This document shows, piece after piece, positions 9,499 to 19,890 of a stretch of DNA of 64,000 nt. How positions within the stretch are numbered: the first letter of the stretch is position 1; each line of letters opens with the position of its first letter. Under the pieces are notes generated by a model. That model was not told the DNA's origin, made no database searches, and saw nothing but the letters and a program-made list of their open reading frames with translations. This DNA is from Lyophyllum atratum (taxonomy: Eukaryota > Basidiomycota > Agaricomycetes > Agaricales > Lyophyllaceae). Both the position numbers and the translations under genes were made by a program. The stretch is taken from positions 2,232,001-2,296,000 of the forward strand of contig JACGCN010000005.1 in assembly GCA_014905825.1 (NCBI GenBank), written 5' to 3'.

Positions 9499-11382
9499 AT
9501 GTCCACGGCAGAGGTAATTACCACCTATAGCGTTATGGCCTTGTAGATCTTAAGGATCATGTTATGACAGAATATTCAAGTGACGCACTCTGACGGCATC
9601 CTGGAAGAAGAACCCATCACACCGAACAAGGCGACATCGCGAATCGTGAAGTCCTTACCAGCAGATTACTACACACGATTCCTTTCCGAAAGTGCAAAGA
9701 GTCGGAAGCCTAGCCCTAGTGGGTATATTGCTCGCAAGCCCTTCATGCGGCCACCTTACTGGACCTTCTAGTCCGAAGTCTGTTTCCCCTAGAACACACA
9801 CCCGGGCTCATCTCATTGCTTGCTGGAAAACCCAACCCCAGCACGTTCCCTTTCACGTCGTTTAGCTTCTCTGCACGCTCGCCGCTGGATGACAACATCG
9901 ATGTCACGTTGAAACTCTCCGATAGCGAGCTGGCTAAAGGTCTTCAGTACGGCGCCACAGCTGGTTACGAACCCCTTTGTGATTGGATCTATGGACTTCA
10001 AGAGTTCTCGCATGGGAGGAAAAGGAGCGAAGGATGGGGACTCTCTATCGGATCAGGATCTCAGGACCTGATTTACAAGGTACGTGATGTTAACTCCCTT
10101 CTCGTATTCCAACTTACGCGTATGTCTCCTCAGGCTGTCGCGTCGCTTGTGAACCCTGGTGATGCCATCCTTGTGGAGTCACCGGTCTACGCGTGAGTTT
10201 TCGGATGGTGGGAGGCTGCATCTCGCTGATGTCGAGACAGCGGGGTGATCCCCATGTTCCATTCTCTTCGATGCGAAATGATTGGTTAGCTCCTCCTTTT
10301 TTTTGCATCTCCCAAATCTCAGTCGCATGAATTACTTGCGTAGAGGTGGAGACCGATGCTCACGGGATATGCTCCAGTTCCTTGCGTTCGATTCTAGAGA
10401 GCTGGCCTGCTGAAAAGCCAAAACCTCGTGTCTTGTATACTGTTCCCGTGAGTCTTCCTTCTAGTTATTTTGCACTCTGCGTAACTAAACTGTTTTCGTT
10501 GAAGTATGGCTGTAACCCGACTGGGATGACGGCTACCCTTGAACGCCGTAAAGAAGTCCTCGCTCTTGCCCAGGAGCACGACTTCCTTATCCTGGAAGGC
10601 AAGTTCTAAATCCCACACGATTTCAGTCCCCTGACATCCCATCTAGACGACCCGTACTATTACTTGTACTACGGCAAAGCACCTTGTCATCCCTCCTACT
10701 TCGCCTTGGAGCTTGAAGAACCCGAAACCGGGCGAGTCCTGAGATTCGACAGTCTCTCCAAGGTTTTATCCGCCGGAATTCGTATTGGATTTGCCTCCGG
10801 ACCTAGACGTCTCCTCCAAGCAATCGATTCCCATGTATGTATCGGTCCACTTTGTTCCAGTTCCAAGTCTAACTCCTACAGACCGCGACGTCGAACCTCC
10901 AGACGTCCTCACTAACCCAAGCCATCGTCCACAAATTGCTGGACTCATGGGGGTACGACGGGTTTAAACAACATACTAAGAACGTTTCCGAGTTCTATCG
11001 TGCAAAGCGGGATGTCTTCGAACATGCCATGAAGAAGCACCTTTCCGGCCTGGCAGAGTGGACACCCCCCGAAGCAGGCATGTTCTTTTGGTGGGTGCTT
11101 TTCCGTTCACAAATTTTTCGCAGATTCTGAGACGCATGGGTCGCACGTAGGTTCAGACTGCTATTGGGTGATGACCCTGCGGCAGAGGGCGATTCGGAGG
11201 CAATTATCCGCGACAAGGCAGTCGAGCGAGGCGTCCTTGCGCTTCCGGGGACCGTCTTCTTGCCAAATGGCCGGAAGACCTCATATGTCCGCGCTTCCTT
11301 CAGCCTTCTGGATGAAGAGGACGTCGATGAGGCTCTCAGTCGCCTCGGAAAGGTTATTTCTGATGCTCGCACCTCAAAGTAG
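9499..11382 (+). CDS. PLP-dependent aminotransferase, ARO8/kynurenine-aminoadipate type (block 2)
   Basis: Predicted exons: 9499-9513, 9571-9718, 9772-10079, 10134-10192, 10241-10284, 10344-10447, 10505-10598, 10647-10834, 10882-11090 and 11151-11382 (1401 nt, 466 residues). It is a fold-type I aminotransferase of the group containing yeast Aro8 and kynurenine/2-aminoadipate aminotransferases, which act on aromatic amino acids, kynurenine or 2-aminoadipate. Visible family features are TPGLISLLAGKPNP, the YGCNPTGMT segment of the PLP site, the Schiff-base lysine in SLSKVLSAGIRIGFASGP, and a C-terminal YVRASFS. The intron at 10599-10646 begins with GC, and the exon model needs this GC-AG intron to keep frame. 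The intron at 9719-9771 removes an apparent TAG stop. The first exon (5 codons) is the least certain. All internal exon lengths from exon 4 to 9 equal those of the paralogue at 24400-26534. Confidence 0.87.
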
Positions 11383-11724
11383 TAGAAAGTTATCGATGAT
11401 CTTTCCAGTTGAATAGGCACTCGGCTATATGGATATGAGCAGAATAACGGGTGCATACTGTAACATCACAAACACATTCATGGGGATCTCGGAGATACAT
11501 GTCTCGTTCTAAATGGCTAAACGCAAGAGCAGACTCGGAATGGTCGTTCAACACTGACACGAGCATTTACGAAAACATAACATGAGCCGTACATATGGAT
11601 CCTGCGGAACAAGAGAATTATACAGGTATACATACACATTCACAAATCAAACACGGCGAAACACGTACTACTACGACTACGCAGCAGTCCACTTGACAAC
11701 AAACTGTCGAGGACCCGGGCCAGA

Positions 11725-12674
11725 CTATGGCAGCAACGCGATCGCGCTGTCAACCGGTGCAAGAAGGTCTTCGTGGGTCAAAGAGATTGGTTGAAAGGGG
11801 TCGACAGGGTGCACAAGGCGTCGGAGAGCTGCGAAAAGATTGACTAGCGGGGCGCTCATAAAATTTGTGACGATGGCTTCGACCTCTCTACTGGTTGAAA
11901 ATTCCATACAACGCGAGAAACTGTGCCGCTGTAAAGCGATATTTTCGGGAGTCGTTTGGCCGAAGGTCACGCTGAAAATTTCTTTAAAAGTAGAAAATTG
12001 GGCCCGGGCGTCTTGCGGTGCTGATTTATGGGAAGCCCGACGGTGGAGGCTGCGCAAGACACAGTATAAGAGTACCCAGATAAAAGATTCGATGTCATGT
12101 CGCGCTTTATGTACGGTGGTACCGGAATTTTCCAAAATTTCCCTGGCCATGAACTGAGCAGTTCCCTATCTAAATAATGCCTTGAGCACGATAAAGAAAA
12201 ATCCCATATCTGAGAAAACCTACCATCATATTCGTGCCTCGTTCAACCGTCGTGATGGCCACTTCCGGTTTCGTGAGGGGAGAGCTTTCAATAAGGGCAA
12301 TGTCCAGGTCGGAAATGAAGGCTCGGAGTGAAGCGGTCGGATTTACGGCGAGCAGGACGTTACGCGGGGTGATATCGCGGTGAAGGATGCCTTGATCGCA
12401 TAGTTCCTTGTGCGCTGAGCGGCTGTAAGAGACCCTTGCGACTGATAATAAGTGAGTACTCACCTTGTAAGGCATCAAGGAAGCCCATTAGCAGTTCAAG
12501 GTCCGTTGTATACTCCCAGAGCGGTCGTCCGACAGTACTACTACTAGTAAGGACGAGACGGTGGAGAACGTGCGTTGGGGGATGGATGTCACCATCTCGT
12601 AGGAGTGTATGAACATGGTGTTGGCACGGGTTCTGGACCGTGGTGGGGTAGGATTCGACGAGATAGCTCGGCAT
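11725..12674 (-). CDS. internally deleted FunK1-derived gene, C-lobe only (block 2)
   Basis: Predicted exons, minus strand: 12674-12464, 12414-12224 and 12153-11725 (831 nt, 276 residues). The first residues, MPSYLVES, match the N-terminus of the full-length paralogue at 15249 (MPIYLAES). The sequence then jumps to the region just before the catalytic loop (TVQN...THVLHRL, VGRPLWEYTTD), so roughly 400 residues are missing, including the FunK1 N-terminal domain and the nucleotide-binding lobe. The catalytic loop is kept as HRDITPRNVLL, the DFG equivalent is ISDLDIA, and RHDIESFIWVL and the C-terminus follow. A further stretch between the DFG equivalent and the next intron is also shorter. All splice sites and frames are preserved, so a small protein could still be made. 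It would not be an active kinase, as no ATP-binding lysine region remains. Confidence 0.65.
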
Positions 12675-12744
12675 GTTGGAGCATAGAATGTGAGGGGAGA
12701 TCTAGGACGATATGATGATCATGGATATGTAGACCAGGAAATAA

Positions 12745-12779
12745 GGTTAGGGTTAGATAGTCATCCGCGACAATGCAGT
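12745..12779 (+). repeat. telomere-like word and tiny aminotransferase exon 10 stub
   Basis: GGTTAGGGTTAG (12745-12756) is followed by tagtcatccgcgacaatgca, which resembles the start of aminotransferase exon 10 in block 2 (caattatccgcgacaaggca near 11201). The same arrangement recurs, with a longer stub, at 15328-15497. The sequence then changes to FunK1 3' flank. It therefore marks the junction between block 2 and the third FunK1 unit. Confidence 0.5.
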
Positions 12780-13008
12780 CTAAAAGGAGTTCTAACTGGC
12801 CGAACTCGGAATGGTCGTTCAACGTTCAACACTTACTGAGTACACGAGAAATTACGGAAACTAACATAAGCCGTACATATGAATCTTGCGGAACAAGAGA
12901 ACTATACAGGTATACATACAGATTCACAAATCAAACACGGCGAAACACGTACTACTACGACTACGTAGCATTTCACTTGACAACAAACTGTCGAGGACTT
13001 GGAACAGA

Positions 13009-15261
13009 CTATGGCAGCAACGCGATCGCGCCATCAACCGGTGCAAGAAGGTCTTCGTGGGTCAAAGAGGTTGGGAGGAAGGGGTGGGTAGCCTTGTACA
13101 CGAGGTACCGGAGAGTTGCGAAAAGATTCACTAGCGGAGCGCTCATAAAATTCTTGACTATGGCGCCGACCGTCTCATCGGTTGGAAATTCCATACCACG
13201 TGAGCCACTCTGCCTCTCTGAAGCGATCCTGCTAGCAGATGTTTGGCCGAAGGCCACGCTAAATATTTCTTTAAGAGCAGGAAATTGGGCCGAGGCATCT
13301 TGCGGCGCTGATTTATCGGAAGCCCGACGGTAGAGACTGCGCAAGACACAGTATAAGAGTACCCAGATAAAAGATTCGACGTCGTGATGCGCTTGATGTA
13401 CGGGTTTGCCGTAAATAGTGCGTATCAAAAGTTCCCTGGCCATGAACTGAGCAGTTCCCTATTTAACGCCATGAGCACTATCAAGAACCGTATCCGAGAT
13501 ATGAAACCTACCGTCATATTCACGCCCCGTTCGACCGTATCCATTAATGCAAACTTCGTGTGTGTACTGGTCGTCTCCTGCGTTTGGTAGAGAAAGCGTC
13601 CCTGGTCGTCGTATCTATTCTTGGGATTGACAGTCCTCGTGACGGTGAGTGGTTTGGCGAGGGACGAGCTCTCAATGCGGGCAAACTCCAGGTCGGTGAT
13701 GAAGCCTCGGAATGAAACGTCCGAATTGTCGGTGAGCAGGACGTTACCCGCGCTGATATCACGGTGAAGGATGCCTTGATCGCACAGATCTTTGTGGGCT
13801 GAGTGGCGGTAAGAAACCGTTGCGAGTGATAACTAACGAATACTCACCTTTGAGGGCGTCGCGGAAGCCCGTCAGCAGTTCACGGTCTGTTGTATACTCC
13901 CAGAGCGGTCGTCCGACAGTATCAAGTATGAGACGGTGGAGAACCGGCGTCGGGGGATCAATCTCGTGGACAAGGTGGCCGCGCAGATTCTGCACCGTGA
14001 TGCGGTATCCGTCAAAACAGACATCACCGCCACATTCAAACTTGGCCAATCCTTCGGGAGGCTGAATGATCGACATGTAAATATCGGACTCGGGTGTCAT
14101 GGCACTGTTGCGCCACGCCGTCTTCAAGACCATCTCGTTCCCTCCAATACATGGCTGCTTGCCAACCTCCTCCACATACTCCCAAACACGCCAGACGTTA
14201 GTGCCACGGCCCAACAACGACAGAGATGTCCAAATCGGGGGCCCAATAGTGCACCATCTGCGGGAATCTTTGCCAACAGATGTCACCACCGCGGAAGGGT
14301 ATACCGGCACCTGGCGAGCATCAGTTATGCCAATGAGCCTCCGGGTCTCGTCATCATCCAAAACGGTAACTGTGGGGTCAGATCCTAACTCTTGGATTGA
14401 TAGATTGCACGCCATACTACGCACAACGCGAATGAACACCTCAGTATCTTCAAACAAGTCGTAGGCGGGGGAAAACGTGATACCATCGCGATCGAAAATC
14501 CCAACAGAGAATTCTGTTCCGAAGATGAGGATTCCAACGCAGAAAAGCATGAAAGGCTTAGAGGACATGAACAGACGCGCGTACTCGGCAGATTGAGCCA
14601 CGATGCTGGGTATTTCGCCCTCCGTCGCAGGTTTGGGTCTTTGCTTGTTGGAAGGCTTTACTTCACCAAAAGCGTCCCGATCGCGCCATTTCCTCGATCT
14701 TGACGCGTTCACCCCATACGGGCTGATAATGATGTCGGGACTGCAGCTCTGGAAGCCAAACGTATGAGACTCCTGCGGTTTGAGCATTGTGTTTGTCCTC
14801 TGGAATTTACGAGGTGTGATAGCCTGGCCGAAGTTGGCTATGTAGTTGAACAAGCGCACCTGTGATGGAGAAGAGTCAGAGGGCAGGAGTAGAATGTCTC
14901 GAAATAATCGTACCAGAGGCTCGTACATTTCTAGCTCTTCTTCTGATCCATGATTACCGCTTATGTCCTCCCTCTCGGTGTCCTCGCCATTGTCAAGGGA
15001 CTCCCACTGCTCTAACTCCTCAACTTCTCTATTTGAAGCCCTTGCCGCCAGAGCCTTCAAAGTCTCTATGTCATCTGCGTTAACGGCCCGGAAGGACGCC
15101 ACGCAGCTAGCAACGAAATTGTCGTCAACTTGGTGAGTGCGCAAACGCCTAAACACGGCAGGATCGTCATAGATGATTCTACTGGCGAGTTCTTCCTCCA
15201 GGGCATAACGACTAGACTCGCAGTTGGATTCGGCGAGATAGATCGGCATGTCGGAGCACAC
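13009..15261 (-). CDS. FunK1-type protein kinase (third copy, full length)
   Basis: Predicted exons, minus strand: 15261-14914, 14859-13848, 13798-13512 and 13446-13009 (2085 nt, 694 residues). The first intron (14860-14913, 54 nt) is a multiple of three and has no stop, so it could be retained. It is called because the block 1 copy needs it. The N-terminal half contains the FunK1-specific region (EEELEMYEPL, YIANFGQAITPR, DAFGEVK, SAEYARLFMSSKPFMLFCVG). The catalytic loop HRDISAGNVLL is at about residues 465-475, with ITDLEFA in place of DFG and a C-lobe VESFIWVLLYC. FunK1 members are expanded in mushroom-forming fungi; substrates are unknown. A GGTTAGGGTTAG word and an aminotransferase stub lie just upstream. 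Confidence 0.82.
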
Positions 15262-15327
15262 AAGGTGAGGGGAGATGCAGGATATGATGGATACTATTGG
15301 GATATTAGGTTGGAGACCAGAAAATAA

Positions 15328-15340
15328 GGTTAGGGTTAGG
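15328..15340 (+). repeat. short telomere-like word GGTTAGGGTTAGG
   Basis: Third occurrence of the (TTAGGG)2-like word at the 5' flank of a FunK1 copy. Immediately after it, the sequence switches to an aminotransferase exon 10 fragment, so it sits exactly on a recombination junction. Confidence 0.5.
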
Positions 15341-15497
15341 CAATTATCCGCGACAAGGCATTTGAACTTGAGTCGAACAGGGTGTCCTTCAAGCGCTTCC
15401 TGGAAAAATTGCCTGAAGACCTCATATGTCCGCGCTTCCTTCGGTCTTCTAGATAAAGAGGAGGTTGCTGAGGCCCTCAGCCGGCCTCGGAAAAAAA
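15338..15497 (+). pseudogene. aminotransferase 3' fragment (exon 10 relic)
   Basis: Matches 11201-11360 of the intact aminotransferase. Shared words are attatccgcgacaaggca, gacctcatatgtccgcgcttccttc and gaagacctcat. Indels break the frame, and no other exon is present. With the stub at 12757 it suggests that a FunK1 plus aminotransferase-tail segment was copied on its own. Confidence 0.75.
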
Positions 15498-15875
15498 GAA
15501 CACTTTTCCACGGCGCGACTTTAGGTAAATTGACCGTCGTCCTTTACAAGGCATCGATAAACTGGAGTAGGTCGTCGTCCGCTTTTCATCGATGTGCAAG
15601 GTCGGAAATGCGGCTTTGAAGCTGGTTGAGGCGAAAGAAACACGTCAGGGAGGATCGTCTTTCGTATCAAACAACCACACACACCCACATCCCAGGTTTG
15701 AAAACCAGATACTCCCACGACGCGACCACTCTTCTCTACCCCATGTAGACAGCTACTCGACAGCCAAATGCCCTGCACCGTCGCCGTCATCTCCATACTG
15801 CCGAATGGCGCCCAACTATCCTATTACACGAGCATGCCTCTATTCCACGGGACATTTCCTCATATCGCTGTGGTA
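15498..15875. other. gene-free stretch
   Basis: Nothing is recognised between the aminotransferase stub and the reductase pseudogene. The missing first exon of the reductase would be expected here, but no match to it could be seen. Confidence 0.5.
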
Positions 15876-16825
15876 GCGTGTTCCAGGGCGCGTGCCAGTG
15901 GTCGAACGCTAAAGCGGGGTATCAGCAGTACAGTCTAAGTGATGCGGAGACGAGGCCAAGGTGCGTTAGGTCCAGTTTTGCTGAATTATAGTGCGTGCTC
16001 ACTTATCGCTTTTACCAGATTCCGTCGCATATTTCTGTGGAAGAGGCCACCGTACCAGTAGCTATCGCTGCGGCTGTCGCAGGACTGTATCTGCCTAAGC
16101 CCTATGGGGCCGCTTATACCGCCCCCTTTGGACCCTCAAACCGTGGAAAGTACGCTGGCAAGTGTCGTTCTGGGCGGCGCGACCTCCGTCGGCCAATTTG
16201 GTATGAGAAAGCCTATACATATTCGTAGCGAGCCTAACTGACCGTTATATCATTATCCAGTCATTCAGTGGGTAAGTGTCAGGCTTCTCACCCATCATCG
16301 CCACCGCGTCTCCGGAACATGAGACCTTCCTGAAGTCACTCGGGGCAACCCATGTCGTGGATCGCCGCCTTTCTTTTGCCTCCCTCGCCGCGGAAGTTGC
16401 CAAGACCACTCCGGCCTCCATTGAAATCGTGTACGATGCCGTCTCCGTACCTGAGACTCAGGAAGCGGGTTATAGTATCCTCGCCGATGGAGGGCATCTG
16501 TTGCTCGTCACGCCCGCCACCGTCAAAGCGACCAGAGGGAAGGGCATCACGAGCGTTCTCAGTATATGGACCTTGCCCTACACGCGCGAGCTCGGTGTGC
16601 GGTTGTATAGCACCTTGACTGAATTGTTGGATAAGGGCTAATCAAGGTAGTTTTAGTACCTCTTACTACGTTTGCGAGATTTCGCTGAACGAGGGAATCT
16701 TGCAGCCGAATAGAGTGGAAGTTCTTTCGGGTGGGCTGAGAGGCATCGCGGGGGGCCTGGATAGGCTGCGGGCTGATCTGGTGTCGGGTGTGAAGTTGGT
16801 GGTGCGGCCCCAGGAAACGAAGTAG
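15876..16825 (+). pseudogene. MDR-family reductase pseudogene (tandem array member 1)
   Basis: This stretch matches exons 2 to 5 of the intact reductases at 17346, 19891 and 54354: FQGA...AGYQQYSLSDAET, IPSHISVEEATVPVAIAAAVAGLYLPKP, SGFSPIIATASPEHETFLKSLGATHV, and PNRVEVLSGGLRGIAGGLDRL ending in VRPQETK. Defects are the absence of exon 1 with the GroES-like start, loss of about 5 bases in the VVLGGATSVGQ region (near 16160) that shifts the frame, a degraded start of exon 4 near 16262-16280, and a one-base loss at the end of exon 4 giving TAA (about 16639-16641). It resembles the 54354 gene (VRPQET tail) more than its neighbours. Confidence 0.8.
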
Positions 16826-17345
16826 TATGATGATGATGCGTACACCCATTGAATCCACCAATTTGTGTATATGTTTGATGAATCTTTATCGACAGGACCC
16901 CCTCGCAGGGAGATTGATACCTTGTCATTCGATCGGTCATGTCAAAGAGGTGCTCGACATCGCCGAAGTCGATACAAGAACTGTACTGCAGCAGCTTCTC
17001 ACAAAGATATCATGCCTGCAATCGGTTATTTCCACGAGGCCCGGGGTGTTGCCGTTCCTCGTCCGCTGACAGCTGTGGACATGCTGATCTATTGATAGCA
17101 CAGACGTCTGACTAATGACGTTGCAAGAGTACCCGGAGCCAGATCGCGCGCACATCATGCATCATGTCTGAAAATACCCTGCTCCTGTTCTCCACATCGC
17201 TTCACAGCCGCAGTCTCCATTATAGTACTGACACCAGACATGCTTCTCGCTTACTCACCACCCAGACATCCTTTAAATGCGCCTGAGAACGTTCCTCTTC
17301 TCTAGCACCGCCATCATCCTCTCCGCCCTCCTTTACAAGTTCAAC
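16826..17345. other. intergenic, reductase array
   Basis: No gene is seen. It must hold the promoter of the 17346 gene. A catcatgcatcatg word near 17153 recurs as a short direct repeat near 23756. Confidence 0.5.
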
Positions 17346-18624
17346 ATGTCTGCAAACACAAATACACAGAAGGCCCTTCTCCTCGAGTCCAAGCAAGGTC
17401 GCTTCGTCGTCGACACCCGACCCATCCCCAAGCCCGGGCCAGACGAGCTGCTTGTCAAGGTACTCGCGACAGCTCTCAACCCCGTGGACTGGAAGATCCA
17501 GAAGTACGGCGCGTTCATCAATGACTTTCCAGCTGTGCTTGGAACGGATGGAGCGGGGGAGGTGCAGGAGGTCGGGGAGGGTGTTACCGCATTCTCTAAG
17601 GGAGACAAGGTGTACGCGATATTCTGCTTATCACGGCGTGGTCGCGCTTATTCTTACACGAAACGTTCAGTGTCTTCCAAGGAACTTTTGATAGTGACGA
17701 AGCGACTTTCCAGCAATTCACCATTACCGACGCTGCGACCACCGCCAAGGTCAGACCGTCTTAGACACTAACAAGTCACTTGACGTCTGAATCCATGACC
17801 ATCCAGATACCCGCGACGCTTTCTGTCGAGGAGGCCTCTACGATCCCAGTAGCCCTCACAGCCGCGTACGTCGGGCTGTACAACTCCAAGCCCTACGGAT
17901 TGGAACTGGCGTGGCCCTTGGACCCCTCCAATCGCGGCAAATACTCAGGGACGCCCATCGTCATCCTGGGCGGTGCGAGTTCCGTCGGACAGTACGGTGA
18001 GATACGTCTTTTGGAAATGTGAAGAATTCGGACCTCACCCCCCCCTCCGCGTCTAGCAATCCAACTGGCCAAACTCTCTGGTTTCTCCCCCATCATCGCA
18101 ACAGCCTCCCCAAAACACACAGACTACTTAAAGTCCCTCGGGGCGACCCACATCCTCGACCGAAACCTCCCCACCGCCTCTCTCCAAGCCTCCATCAACA
18201 AATTAACCAACGCACCCATCACCATCGTCTACGACGCCATCTCCTCCAAAACAACCCAACAAACCGGCCACGACCTCCTCGTCCCAGGAGGCCACCTCAT
18301 CACCGTTCTCAACCTGGCCATCACGAAGTCCGAGGAGATTGGACACATCCAGGTTGGGGGGATCTTGCGGCTCCCGCAGAATCAGGTGTTGCTTAGGGCG
18401 CTTTATGGGAAGATGACGGGGCTTTTCGAGGAGGGGGCGATTAAGGTGTGTGGATTTGTGATATGGTTATGGACGGGGGGCTTATAGTTCTTTTCTTCTC
18501 TCCCTAGCCGAATAGGTATGAGGTGCTGCCGGAGGGATTGCAGGGGATTGTTGGGGGCTTGCAGCGGCTTCAGGAGGATAAGGTGTCGGGTGTGAAGTTG
18601 GTTGCGTTGCCTTGGGGAGCGTGA
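17346..18624 (+). CDS. MDR-family (alcohol-dehydrogenase-like, enoyl-reductase-like) oxidoreductase
   Basis: Predicted exons: 17346-17611, 17671-17749, 17807-17996, 18057-18445 and 18508-18624 (1041 nt, 346 residues). It is a medium-chain dehydrogenase/reductase with a GroES-like N-terminal domain (LLESKQG, PGPDELLVKVLATALNPVDWK, YGAFINDFPAVLGTDGAGEV) and a Rossmann domain (VILGGASSVGQYAIQLAKLSGF, GATHILDRNLPT). Zinc ligands of true alcohol dehydrogenases are not seen, so it belongs with the zinc-less ToxD/enoyl-reductase-like group that uses NADPH; its substrate is unknown. An in-frame ATG at 17277 would add a hydrophobic leader, but the start at 17346 matches both paralogues. It is followed by a sister gene at 19891. 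Confidence 0.86.
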
Positions 18625-19890
18625 GGGAGGAATGTTGGTATACCTTTGTACTAAGTAGGAATTGACTGTATCAGTGTTCTTCCGTGTTGTGAGCTCGAGA
18701 ACGCATCGCCAGTTTCGACACTCAAAAGAGTTTGACGAGTCTGGAGTAAGTCATGCGGCGCGAAGTGACATGATCTGGTAGGGAATGCAGTTGTATATAG
18801 AATCAATAGGTACAATATCTGCATAGAACGGATTGATAAGTCCACGTTGTCGTCGTAAATGGTCGCGACATACCTTGAATAGTCTGATACCCTGCACCCG
18901 AAATCATCACCTACTTATAGAACCTTCGTGATCAAAGGTGCTTCCTACAGTTTCAAATAAGAATAAGAATGAATGGTGCGTATATACTATACGATTAAGT
19001 TGGCATCCCGACGCTAGCGCAGTGATTCGACCAGGCCCTCTCAAGAATGTCGATCACGACAGTGGCCTATGGTTCTGCACAACGATTTGTCGACCACAAC
19101 ATCCGATAAAAGCTCCTACCGCGCAAAGGTGAAGCTGCAGAAACTAGAAACAGAGACCAAGCAGGGCATGTGGCAGACTGAGCGGTCGCCGGTAGAGGGT
19201 TTTTGATCAACGACGATGTTGGTGACGACGAGCTCGAGGGACGTCGCCAGAAATCGATCGAGTGTTGTTTACGACGCCCGACAGCCCCGGCAAAGTCGCC
19301 TCCTTGTCCTGCAACTGGAAAATCCGCGGCTCACGGCTTCCCAAGATCTGAGCCTGAGCCGGACGCGTAAGTACGCCTTGAGACGCCTTGTAAGTTGTCC
19401 ACGACCTGTAGAAAGCTCGGCTTCCGACGGCTCGGCATTCGCCGGCTTACATACGGCTTTGAGCCGAGCCTGCCACATCACTCGGCGGCGACTCTGATTC
19501 GCGTCCGCGTCGTCGTCATCCAGCCTGCATCCAGCACCCTCCAACTGCGCAAAGCAGTTTCCTTCCAAAACACAAATTAGATGCCGGATTGCGTACTACT
19601 ACAGGTATATTGCGCTGCGTCGCCATCCAGCACCGCAGAGGTATGAGGATATATCCGTCGCTCACTAAGCTTTTTGACTCGTCCATTCTCACCTAGCTTA
19701 CTAGCTTTCTAATATCGCCAAGCTCGCCAGGAACTGCGCAGAGCACACGTCTCCCTCCAAAACATGTCTCGCTGCCAGTGAACATTTGTAATCTGGGCAC
19801 GCCCCTGCATCTGGTCCATATAAATGCGCAGGCCTTGATCTTAATCCTAAGCAACAACACATTTCCACCCACACCCACACCTCCTTGAAC
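18625..19890. other. long intergenic stretch inside reductase array
   Basis: About 1.27 kb with no gene that could be supported. Frames at 19216-19497 and 19269-19568 are overlapping and lack family features. A GC-rich part spans roughly 19200-19560. The end contains the promoter of the next reductase. Confidence 0.5.
19819..19825 (+). promoter_or_regulatory. TATA box upstream of reductase gene
   Basis: The word tataaat lies 72 bases upstream of the ATG at 19891. A similar ttataag element sits 75 bases before the paralogous start at 54354. Confidence 0.5.

Noticed and set aside
9761..9771. In-frame TAG in the aminotransferase N-terminal exon, suggesting a pseudogene
   Set aside because: The TAG is the 3' end of a 53-nt intron (9719-9771). 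Splicing restores the conserved SPIRSLFPLE segment and the whole model is a multiple of three.
6072..15340. True internal telomere or chromosome end
   Set aside because: Each TTAGGG-like word has only two units, and unique sequence continues on both sides.
18019..18396. 125-codon plus-strand frame rich in Arg, His and Pro
   Set aside because: It is an out-of-frame reading of exon 4 of the reductase at 17346-18624.
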